Shown here: positions 1 to 5,084 of the stretch, in pieces | How the letters are laid out: each line of letters opens with the position of its first letter | How positions within the stretch are numbered: position 1 is the stretch's first letter | DNA from: Deltaproteobacteria bacterium | Lineage (GTDB): Bacteria > Desulfobacterota > JADFXK01 | Reading direction: 5' to 3' | Assembly: GCA_015233285.1 (NCBI GenBank) | Contig: JADFYA010000274.1 | Location: 1-5,176, forward strand | DNA: 5,176 nt | The notes under the pieces: model-generated | What the model was told of the DNA's origin: nothing | Database searches by the model: none | What the model saw: only the letters and a program-made list of their open reading frames with translations | Position numbers and translations under genes: made by a program

Positions 1-5
1 TATTT

Positions 6-24
6 CCCAGGGCGTTGCCCTGGG
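6..24. other. Perfect 8-bp hairpin, GTT loop (left arm)
   Basis: CCCAGGGC (6-13) pairs with GCCCTGGG (17-24) across a GTT loop. There is no T-run after it on either strand, so it is not a normal intrinsic terminator. It sits at the outermost edge of the inverted-repeat arm and is present unchanged in the right arm at 5066-5084. Confidence 0.9.
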
Positions 25-36
25 CTAACCTAGAGC

Positions 37-49
37 GCCCCGTTGGGGC
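37..49. other. Second GTT-loop hairpin (left arm)
   Basis: GCCCC (37-41) pairs with GGGGC (45-49) around the same GTT loop. It lies 12 bases inward from the first hairpin. The pair spacing and loop are identical in the right arm (5041-5053). Confidence 0.85.
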
Positions 50-116
50 TCATTCGGAATGGTCTATTTTAAAAAAGTTGGCACGATTGTTCGAACGCTT
101 AAGTCAATGACATTGG

Positions 117-151
117 GTTCCAAGTTACGGGTTACAGGTTACGGGTTGCGT
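117..151 (+). repeat. Degenerate heptamer array, left
   Basis: Five units run in strict 7-base phase: GTTCCAA, GTTACGG, GTTACAG, GTTACGG, GTTGCGT. The next seven bases, TGAACAA, drop the GTT start. The array begins immediately inside the inverted-repeat arm and ends 17 bases short of the downstream gene's stop codon. The consensus is GTTRCRG. It is non-coding as far as can be seen. The same unit family, with different third-to-last bases, recurs at 4745-4793 and 4917-4972. Confidence 0.85.
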
Positions 152-168
152 TGAACAACTGATAGGTT

Positions 169-1164
169 TTACTGAACATCGCTGGTGGATTTGATCCAGT
201 CTCGGGTTAGGGCAATCCCCTGGTCCAGGGAGACTTGAGGCCGCCAGCCCAGCAGCTTTTCCGCTTTTCCATAGTCGCAGAGGAGCTTCATAATCTCACT
301 TTGGGGATGGATATGGGCCAAGTGCCGGACAGGTACCCGACCTTCGGCAATCATCTCGGCCAGATGATTGATGGTCACGTCATACCCGGAACCGGCATTG
401 ATGACCTCACCTACGGCTCTCTCCTGAAAGGCGCAACTCAGCACGAAATCAGCACAATCAGTCGCATACATCAAGTCTCGGGTTTGTTCGCCGGCCCCGT
501 AAATCATTAACGGCCGGCTGGCCAGCCGGTTATTGACAAAAATAGCCACCACTCCACCTTCGCCGCTGCTTTTTTGAAAAGGCCCGTAGGTATTGAACGG
601 CCGAATCACCGTCACCGGCAATCCATAGGCATAATAATATGATAGAGCCAGATTTTCTCCAGACAACTTGCTTCCGGCATAGGGCGAAGCCGGCTTAACC
701 GGATGAGTCTCAGTGATTCCGCCGGCGTCAAGACAACGATCATAGACCATACAGGTGGACATGAAGACCATTCTGGTCCCGGCGCCGCGGCATTCTTCCA
801 AAACGTTGAAGGTCCCCGTCACGTCATTTTCAAAGGTGGTCCGAGGATCATCGATACTGTCCTGGACATTGATACTGGCCGCCAGGTGCAGGCACAGGTC
901 AAACCGTGTCTTAAACAACCGGCTTAACAGCCCCCGGTCCTTGATATCACCGGCCACCACTTCGGTCAGGCCGTCAACCCCTGCCAGCTCTTTTAAGTTT
1001 GCTTCCCGCCCGTTTGAGAAGTTGTCCAAAATAATCAGATTCAGCCTGCTTGCTTGATCCGGTGTCACGCCTGCCGGAAGGAACCGCCCGGCCCTGATAT
1101 CCAGCAGCCTCTTGGCCACCCAGCGGCCAATAAACCCGGCCCCACCGGTCAACAACACATTCAT
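169..1164 (-). CDS. NAD-dependent sugar-nucleotide epimerase/reductase, extended SDR family
   Basis: A 331-residue extended short-chain dehydrogenase/reductase, probably cytoplasmic, that should act on a nucleotide sugar using bound NAD(P). The Rossmann motif TGGAGFIG is at residues 6-13, a GDIKD acidic site at 72-76, the catalytic pair Tyr162/Lys166 sits in SPYAGSK, and the family signature RPFNTYGP is at 188-195. NAGSG (256-260) and LLGW (304-307) belong to the substrate-binding C-terminal part. The Ser/Thr site reads STCMVY (Thr137), lacking the Asp-Glu or Ser-Glu seen in RmlB/LegB-type 4,6-dehydratases, so an epimerase or 4-ketoreductase is more likely. A stretch of about 20 residues between the first helix and second strand is longer than in GalE. 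The ATG at 1164 is chosen because the nucleotide-binding motif follows directly and GGGGGAAGGG precedes it. An upstream GTG at 1209 has no ribosome site. It lies 71 bp behind the dehydratase gene, probably in the same operon. Substrate not identifiable. Confidence 0.88.
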   Translation of the reverse strand: MNVLLTGGAGFIGRWVAKRLLDIRAGRFLPAGVTPDQASRLNLIILDNFSNGREANLKELAGVDGLTEVVAGDIKDRGLLSRLFKTRFDLCLHLAASINVQDSIDDPRTTFENDVTGTFNVLEECRGAGTRMVFMSTCMVYDRCLDAGGITETHPVKPASPYAGSKLSGENLALSYYYAYGLPVTVIRPFNTYGPFQKSSGEGGVVAIFVNNRLASRPLMIYGAGEQTRDLMYATDCADFVLSCAFQERAVGEVINAGSGYDVTINHLAEMIAEGRVPVRHLAHIHPQSEIMKLLCDYGKAEKLLGWRPQVSLDQGIALTRDWIKSTSDVQ

Positions 1165-1174
1165 CCCTTCCCCC
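1165..1174 (-). promoter_or_regulatory. Likely ribosome binding site for the epimerase-like gene
   Basis: The minus strand reads GGGGGAAGGG directly before ATG 1164. The purine run is close to the start, but it is the only Shine-Dalgarno-like sequence near either candidate start. It supports the ATG at 1164 over the GTG at 1209. Confidence 0.45.
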
Positions 1175-1235
1175 GTTTGTTTCTGCCTGGACTTAAAGCC
1201 CGGCCCCACATTGATTTTTTGATGCCGGTCCAGCG

Positions 1236-2300
1236 TTACCAGACAGTTTCATAATTCACGTCAATGAAACCTTCAGACTCAAGAATCTTCTTTATTTCCT
1301 CTTTAGACAAGGCCGGATAGTCTTCCGAGGTATACCTCTTGATCTCTATGGGCACGGCCCCAGGGTAAAGCCCACGCACATCCAGATCCAGATATTCCTT
1401 CAGGATGGACGGCGTAATGAACAAATCATCGGTCTCCAGGGCATCGACGGCATCATATTCAGTCAACAGCTCTTCATACATCTTTTCGCCCGGCCGAAGC
1501 CCCACTTCTCGAATGACCATCTCTTCCGGCTTGTACCCATACTTGGGCGCCAAACCCTCGATCAGCACCGCCACCAGGTCCTCCAGATGAAGCGTGGGCA
1601 TCTTTAAGGTAAAGACCTCGCCTCCTTTACACAGCAAGGTGGCCTTAAAGACCAGGTAAACGGCCTGACCCAGACTCATCATAAACCGGGTCATGCGCGG
1701 ATTGGTCACGGTGACCGGTCCTCCCCGCTTTATCTGGTCCCGAAATAGGGGGATGACCGAACCGCGCGAGCCCATCACATTGCCGAAACGAATAGTGGTG
1801 AACACGGTCTCCCGTTTGCCCCTGTAATAATTAGCGGCGGAAATAATCCGCTCCGCCAAAAGCTTGGTCGCACCCATGGTGTTGGTCGGGGCCGCGGCCT
1901 TGTCCGTCCCGGTAAAAACAACCTTTTTAACATTGCACTTCAGGGCCGCGGCGATCACATTTTGAGTCCCGATGACGTTGGTCCGAACGGCCTCAAAGGG
2001 GTTGTACTCGCAGGCCGGGACATGTTTCATGGCCGCGCAGTGAAATACGATATCAATATCCTCCATAGCATAGTTCAGCCGTGGTTTATCCCGGACGTCG
2101 CCAATGAGCATCCGAACCTTGGGGTGGTGGTTCAAACGCTCAAACATATCAAATTGCTTGCTCTCATCCCGGCTGAATACCCTGACGGCCCGCGGTTCAT
2201 ATTTCAACATTTCGGAGACCAGCTTCGACCCGACCGTGCCCGTCCCTCCGGTGACCAGGATATCCTTGTCCTTGAATAATCCGACCAGCTCGTCATCCAT
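1236..2300 (-). CDS. UDP-GlcNAc 4,6-dehydratase-like protein, soluble polysaccharide-biosynthesis SDR (CapD/FlaA1/PglF superfamily)
   Basis: A 354-residue soluble SDR of the polysaccharide-biosynthesis type. Family members convert UDP-GlcNAc to a UDP-4-keto-6-deoxy sugar, the entry step to pseudaminic acid, bacillosamine, QuiNAc and FucNAc. The Rossmann motif TGGTGTVG is at residues 17-24, the family signature SRDESK at 43-48, GDVRD at 67-71, HCAAMKHVP at 87-95, catalytic TDK at 132-134, GATK with Lys146, and GLRPGEKMYEE at 267-277. Met142 replaces the usual YxxxK tyrosine. This exchange is known in the long membrane-anchored PglF/WbpM branch, but here there are no N-terminal membrane helices. 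The length fits the short PseB/FlaA1-like form. ATG 2300 is preceded by AAAGGAG at a 10-base distance; a TTG at 2309 in the same frame is only one base from that site and is rejected. It is probably the first gene of a two-gene operon with the epimerase-like gene. Exact product and stereochemistry are unresolved, so no symbol is given. Confidence 0.9.
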   Translation of the reverse strand: MDDELVGLFKDKDILVTGGTGTVGSKLVSEMLKYEPRAVRVFSRDESKQFDMFERLNHHPKVRMLIGDVRDKPRLNYAMEDIDIVFHCAAMKHVPACEYNPFEAVRTNVIGTQNVIAAALKCNVKKVVFTGTDKAAAPTNTMGATKLLAERIISAANYYRGKRETVFTTIRFGNVMGSRGSVIPLFRDQIKRGGPVTVTNPRMTRFMMSLGQAVYLVFKATLLCKGGEVFTLKMPTLHLEDLVAVLIEGLAPKYGYKPEEMVIREVGLRPGEKMYEELLTEYDAVDALETDDLFITPSILKEYLDLDVRGLYPGAVPIEIKRYTSEDYPALSKEEIKKILESEGFIDVNYETVW

Positions 2301-2310
2301 AATTATCAAG

Positions 2311-2317
2311 CTCCTTT
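2311..2317 (-). promoter_or_regulatory. Ribosome binding site AAAGGAG that sets the dehydratase start
   Basis: The minus strand reads AAAGGAG, 10 bases before ATG 2300 and only one base before the in-frame TTG at 2309. The spacing decides for the ATG, giving a 354-residue protein instead of 357. Confidence 0.7.
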
Positions 2318-2342
2318 AAAAAAAAATGAGTCTCAGCCTCAT
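2318..2342 (-). terminator. Weak hairpin plus T-run in the dehydratase leader (possible attenuator)
   Basis: On the minus strand ATGAG (2342-2338) can pair with CTCAT (2330-2326) across a 7-base loop. An uninterrupted T-run (2325-2318) follows, and then the ribosome binding site. This is terminator-like in order, but the stem is only five base pairs and AT-rich. It may be chance. If real, it would act as an attenuator between the promoter at 2396 and the gene. Confidence 0.25.
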
Positions 2343-2395
2343 CAAAGCCATATCGGCGGAGTCTAAGTATCTATCATGACCGGTTCGACCTGGTT

Positions 2396-2424
2396 ATTAT
2401 AGCACACTTTTTATGGTTTACCAC
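2396..2424 (-). promoter_or_regulatory. Extended -10 promoter for the sugar-nucleotide operon
   Basis: The minus strand reads TGCTATAAT: a perfect -10 TATAAT (2401-2396) with the TGn extension (2404-2402). The -35 position at 17-base spacing (2424-2419) reads GTGGTA and is a poor match, which is normal for extended -10 promoters. Transcription would start near 2389 and leave a leader of about 90 bases. The palindrome TGGTTTACCA (2414-2423) overlaps the -35 position and could be an operator, though it is short. Confidence 0.6.
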
Positions 2425-2615
2425 CCAAAATTACAACGAATTTACTTGACCGGCGGGTAAACGCCGACAAATGGTATCCGGCCCGCCCCGGCCGACCTGG
2501 TAAAAAACATGGCCCAGGGACGTGAACAACGACAGGGCGCTAAGATTTTCGGTGAGATAGTCACAATCAATATTACCTGTTCAACAGCCACATTAACCCG
2601 GTAAAAATATCCATC

Positions 2616-2644
2616 TTGACTTTTCGGCCACCTGGTACTATACA
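2616..2644 (+). promoter_or_regulatory. Candidate sigma70 promoter for iorA
   Basis: TTGACT (2616-2621, 5 of 6 consensus) and TATACA (2639-2644, 4 of 6) are separated by exactly 17 bases on the plus strand. The predicted start near 2651 gives a leader of about 160 bases before iorA. It is the best rightward match I could find by eye in the intergenic region. Confidence 0.45.
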
Positions 2645-2748
2645 GAACATATTGAAATGGCAACGAATCAAGATTTTGCCCGATCATCCCATATAATGAC
2701 CTAACCTGGCAAGATGCCCGATAAATAACCTTTTGCGCCATTCCCCGG

Positions 2749-2797
2749 GGCCGGGCCGAACCTGTCTCCGCGGTAACCCGGCCGCCTATACTTTTTT
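2749..2797 (+). other. GC-rich stem and T-run in the iorA leader
   Basis: GGCCGGG (2749-2755) is the perfect complement of CCCGGCC (2777-2783). Eight bases later comes TTTTTT (2792-2797), and the ribosome site follows at once. CCCCGGGG (2743-2750) and CCGCGG (2768-2773) are competing palindromes. The gap between stem and T-run is too long for a standard terminator. It could be a leader control structure or chance in GC-rich sequence. Confidence 0.25.
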
Positions 2798-2802
2798 GAG
2801 GA
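2798..2802 (+). promoter_or_regulatory. Ribosome binding site for iorA
   Basis: GAGGA lies 9 bases before ATG 2812. It supports this start over the internal in-frame ATG at codon 16 (MGNEAIARG), where many relatives have their conserved core begin. Confidence 0.65.
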
Positions 2803-2811
2803 AACCGAGTC

Positions 2812-4740
2812 ATGTCAATAGTTGCTTTAGATGAACCGGGAAGAACCGAATTATTGATGGGCAATGAGGCCATCGCCCGGGGGGCCGTTGAGGCCGGAGT
2901 AAGCTTCTGCGCCGGTTATCCCGGTAATCCGTCTTCGGAGATCATGGAGACCCTGGCTGAAACAGCTAAACAGGCCGGACACTACGCCGAATGGTCGGTC
3001 AACGAGAAGGTGGCCCTGGAAGCAGCCGCTGCAGCCTCATTTGCCGGAGTCCGGGCCATCTCCTCCATGAAACAAAACGGCGTCAATGTGGTGTCTGATT
3101 TCCTCACCAACCTGTCTCTGTCTGGAACCAAGGGCGGCCTGGTCCTGGTGACTTGTGACGATCCTTCCGGTATTTCCAGCACCAACGAAGAGGACGCCCG
3201 GTTCATCGGCCGGGTGGGTTTTGTCCCGGTCTTGGAGCCTTCTACTCCCCAGGATGCCCTGGAGATAACCAAATTCGCCTTTGACCTGTCCGAGGACCTG
3301 AAATCCCTGGTGGTCGTCCGAAGCCTGACCAGGGTGTCCCATACCAGGGGCCTCGTCCGGTTCGGAGAAATAAAAAAGAACAAACCGATTCCCCGGTTCG
3401 ACACCACCTTCTCTTTCCACACCTTTCCGGTCTCGCTCAAACACCAGATCATGCGTGAAAAGCTGGCCCGAGCCGCGGAACTATTTGAATACTCGCCCTT
3501 TAATCAATACTTCGGACCGGATCAACCCGAGGTGCTGATCATCGTCTGCGGAGTCAGCGCCCTCTATGGAAAAGAAGCCATCTCACTCATGGGACTCCAA
3601 GATCGAGTCGGGCTGCTCAAGATCGGGACCACCTGGCCGCTGCCGCCAAAATTAATCACGGCCCATTTGCGTACCACTGACAAGATTCTATTCCTCGAAG
3701 AGGTGGACCCTTATCTAGAGACCAGCGTCAAGGCCATGGCCGCCCAACTGGGCCCGGATTTAGGCCTTAAGCACTTCTACGGAAAAGAGAGCGGCCACAT
3801 TCCGGCTGTCGGTGAACTATCGTCCGACCTGGTGGCGGAGGCCCTGCACCGGATTATGGGCGTACCTTTGCCGGCAATAGATCGGGACTACCTGGCCAGG
3901 GCCAAGAAAGCCGCGGACGAGTTGGTCCCGATCCGCGAACTGGGTTTTTGTCCCGGATGCCCCCACCGGGCTTCATACTGGTCCATTAAGAATGCCCTGA
4001 AGATGGATGGCCGGGACGGATTTGTCTCCGGGGATATCGGCTGTTACACTCTGGGCATTTTCCCTACCGGGTTCAACCAGGTCAAGTCCGTCCATTGCAT
4101 GGGTTCGGGTCTGGGCATCGCCTGTGGTTACGGTAAGCTCGGGGCCCAAGGGTTTGATCAGCCGGTCATCACTGTTTGTGGTGATTCCACTTTCTTTCAT
4201 GCCGGCATCCCGGCCCTAATCAACGCCCGCTATAACCAGTCCAACTTTGTCTTGCTGATTCTGGACAACAGCGCCACGGCCATGACCGGGTTCCAACCGC
4301 ATCCCGGCACCGGAATGGCCGCCGTGGGTGACCCGGCGGGACGGGTTGATCCGGAAGTCCTCTGCCGTGCCCTGGAGTTGCCCGTAACAGTTTGTGATCC
4401 TTACGATTTATCTGGAACCACCAAAACCTTGTATGAGGCTGTCAAACGGGGCCGGGAAGCCCAGGTAATCATCATGAAGCGCAAATGCGCCCTGGTTCAA
4501 AACCGGGAAGGGGGATTTCCCTATCGCCTGGAGGTGGACCAAGACAAATGCCGCGGCCTGAACTGCGGTTGCAGCCGATATTGTACCCGGATTTTTCGTT
4601 GTCCCGGATTAATTTGGGATAGTTCGACCAAGACAGCCCGGATCGACGAGGCCATATGTGTCGGGTGCGGGGTTTGCGCCGATGTATGCTCTCACAGCGC
4701 GATTATCCGCCAGCCAAAGAATACCGGCCAGGCTGCCTAG
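2812..4740 (+). CDS. iorA: Indolepyruvate:ferredoxin oxidoreductase, alpha subunit
   Basis: A 642-residue cytoplasmic subunit. With IorB it oxidatively decarboxylates aryl pyruvates (indolepyruvate, phenylpyruvate, hydroxyphenylpyruvate) to aryl-acetyl-CoA, reducing ferredoxin; it serves aromatic amino acid breakdown or, in reverse, synthesis. Domains in order: pyruvate/pyrimidine-binding domain (about 15-190) with GYPGNPSSE (35-43) and the NEKVALE glutamate Glu65; middle domain (about 235-345) with LIIVCG (242-247) and EEVDPY (296-301); thiamine diphosphate domain (about 375-560) with FCPGCPHR (379-386), GDIGC (407-411) and GDS-x26-N (457-486); C-terminal ferredoxin domain. Its second cluster is classic CxxCxxCxxxC (616, 619, 622, 626). 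The first uses cysteines 580, 585, 587, 591 and 597 in an unusual spacing. Length fits the family. Between Asp116 and Asp128 the sequence differs from the common HSSQNEQD version. iorB, normally adjacent, is absent; repeats start five bases after the stop. Family assignment is firm; substrate is by homology only. Confidence 0.95.
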   Translation: MSIVALDEPGRTELLMGNEAIARGAVEAGVSFCAGYPGNPSSEIMETLAETAKQAGHYAEWSVNEKVALEAAAAASFAGVRAISSMKQNGVNVVSDFLTNLSLSGTKGGLVLVTCDDPSGISSTNEEDARFIGRVGFVPVLEPSTPQDALEITKFAFDLSEDLKSLVVVRSLTRVSHTRGLVRFGEIKKNKPIPRFDTTFSFHTFPVSLKHQIMREKLARAAELFEYSPFNQYFGPDQPEVLIIVCGVSALYGKEAISLMGLQDRVGLLKIGTTWPLPPKLITAHLRTTDKILFLEEVDPYLETSVKAMAAQLGPDLGLKHFYGKESGHIPAVGELSSDLVAEALHRIMGVPLPAIDRDYLARAKKAADELVPIRELGFCPGCPHRASYWSIKNALKMDGRDGFVSGDIGCYTLGIFPTGFNQVKSVHCMGSGLGIACGYGKLGAQGFDQPVITVCGDSTFFHAGIPALINARYNQSNFVLLILDNSATAMTGFQPHPGTGMAAVGDPAGRVDPEVLCRALELPVTVCDPYDLSGTTKTLYEAVKRGREAQVIIMKRKCALVQNREGGFPYRLEVDQDKCRGLNCGCSRYCTRIFRCPGLIWDSSTKTARIDEAICVGCGVCADVCSHSAIIRQPKNTGQAA

Positions 4741-4744
4741 GATC

Positions 4745-4793
4745 GTTTCAGGTTACTGGCTACTCGTTGCTCGTTGCTTGTTTCTGGTTTAAG
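4745..4793 (+). repeat. Degenerate heptamer array after iorA
   Basis: Seven units in strict 7-base phase: GTTTCAG, GTTACTG, GCTACTC, GTTGCTC, GTTGCTT, GTTTCTG, GTTTAAG. It starts five bases after the iorA stop. The units run on the plus strand, opposite to the array at 4917-4972. Bases 4770-4785 are perfectly complementary to 4939-4954. No intrinsic terminator for iorA is visible before or within it. Confidence 0.88.
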
Positions 4794-4916
4794 ACAACCA
4801 TTTACTGGCAACGAGGTGGCTAAACAGACAACATCTGTCCAACCGGCGGAGCCAAAGGGAGTCATGTGAATAATGCCTCAAACTAAAAAAAACGCTATGG
4901 CCGTTTGAATCATGAC
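4794..4916. other. Unexplained 123-bp core between opposed heptamer arrays
   Basis: No plausible gene is seen. It holds one small hairpin, ACAGA (4824-4828) with TCTGT (4834-4838), and an A-run near 4885-4892. With the flanking arrays it could fold into a long imperfect stem topped by this core. Its role is unknown. Confidence 0.4.
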
Positions 4917-4972
4917 CATCAACCTGCAACCAGTAACAAGAAACAAGCAACGAGAAACAAGTAACATGCAAC
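4917..4972 (-). repeat. Degenerate heptamer array, right, reverse orientation
   Basis: On the minus strand eight units run in phase: GTTGCAT, GTTACTT, GTTTCTC, GTTGCTT, GTTTCTT, GTTACTG, GTTGCAG, GTTGATG. The array adjoins the inner end of the right inverted-repeat arm, exactly as the left array adjoins the left arm. The GTTnC core is shared with the left array, but the last two bases are mostly CT/TT rather than GG/AG. Confidence 0.88.
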
Positions 4973-5040
4973 ACAATGTCATTGACTTAAGGGTGCGGAC
5001 AAACGAGCTAATTTTTTTTAAAATAGACCATTCCGATTAA

Positions 5041-5053
5041 GCCCCAACGGGGC
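5041..5053. other. GTT/AAC-loop hairpin (right arm, inner)
   Basis: GCCCC (5041-5045) pairs with GGGGC (5049-5053) around AAC. It is the counterpart of 37-49 and is conserved without change. Confidence 0.85.
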
Positions 5054-5065
5054 GCTCTAGGTTAG

Positions 5066-5084
5066 CCCAGGGCAACGCCCTGGG
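5066..5084. other. Perfect 8-bp hairpin, AAC loop (right arm, outer)
   Basis: CCCAGGGC (5066-5073) pairs with GCCCTGGG (5077-5084). It is the counterpart of 6-24 and marks the outer end of the shared inverted repeat. Confidence 0.9.

Larger units (their letters stand above)
6..115 (+). repeat. Left arm of long inverted repeat flanking the gene cluster
   Basis: These 110 bases match the reverse complement of 4974-5084 with about 9 mismatches and one single-base indel. Conservation is uneven. Bases 6-50 are identical to the reverse complement of 5040-5084. Bases 55-76 (CGGAATGG, then an A/T run) match 5014-5035 exactly. Bases 98-115, starting with CTTAAG, match 4974-4991 exactly. Bases 77-97 are the divergent part. 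The outer end holds two hairpins, and the inner end holds the near-palindrome CAATG-A-CATTG (105-115). There is no ORF of note. The arrangement suggests a dispersed palindromic repeat or an element end. Only five bases lie outside it, so a target-site duplication cannot be judged. Confidence 0.93.
2301..2811. other. 511-bp divergent intergenic region
   Basis: This separates the leftward sugar genes from rightward iorA. It holds the two promoter candidates, the leader hairpins and the ribosome sites listed separately, plus small palindromes: TGGTTTACCA (2414-2423, over the weak -35 of the leftward promoter) and CGGCG/CGCCG (2451-2466). I see no convincing small gene, tRNA or riboswitch of known type. 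A 143-codon open frame on the minus strand (2442-2873) runs into iorA and looks non-coding. Confidence 0.7.
4974..5084 (-). repeat. Right arm of long inverted repeat flanking the gene cluster
   Basis: This is the reverse-complement copy of 6-115, about 90% identical. The outer 45 bases (5040-5084), a 22-base block (5014-5035) and the inner 18 bases (4974-4991) are exact. The spacer 4992-5013 is diverged and the A-run is two bases longer. It is followed outward by non-repeat sequence starting TAGGGG. No coding potential is apparent beyond very short frames. Confidence 0.93.

Noticed and set aside
1..5. Target-site duplication outside the inverted repeats
   Set aside because: The left flank is only TATTT and the right flank begins TAGGG. 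They do not match beyond two bases, and five bases are too few to test.
117..151. CRISPR-like array
   Set aside because: Units are 7 bases, contiguous and degenerate, with no spacers; the same holds for 4745-4793 and 4917-4972.
235..1057. Plus-strand open frames opposite the epimerase-like gene
   Set aside because: The minus-strand gene has complete SDR motifs across this region; the opposite frames show no recognisable domain or start signals.
2442..2873. 143-codon open frame on the minus strand between the divergent genes
   Set aside because: It overlaps the start of iorA and both leader elements, its translation is rich in unconnected basic and cysteine residues with no family resemblance, and no ribosome site precedes it.
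2982..3452. Minus-strand frames of 135-156 codons opposite iorA
   Set aside because: They are antisense shadows of a GC-rich gene with strong family motifs. The translations are Arg/Ser-rich and lack a start signal.
4789..4974. 61-codon minus-strand frame with a hydrophobic LLVSCYWLQV-like start
   Set aside because: Its N-terminal part is just the translated heptamer array: a 7-base period keeps frames open and yields hydrophobic repeats. It is not a credible membrane protein.
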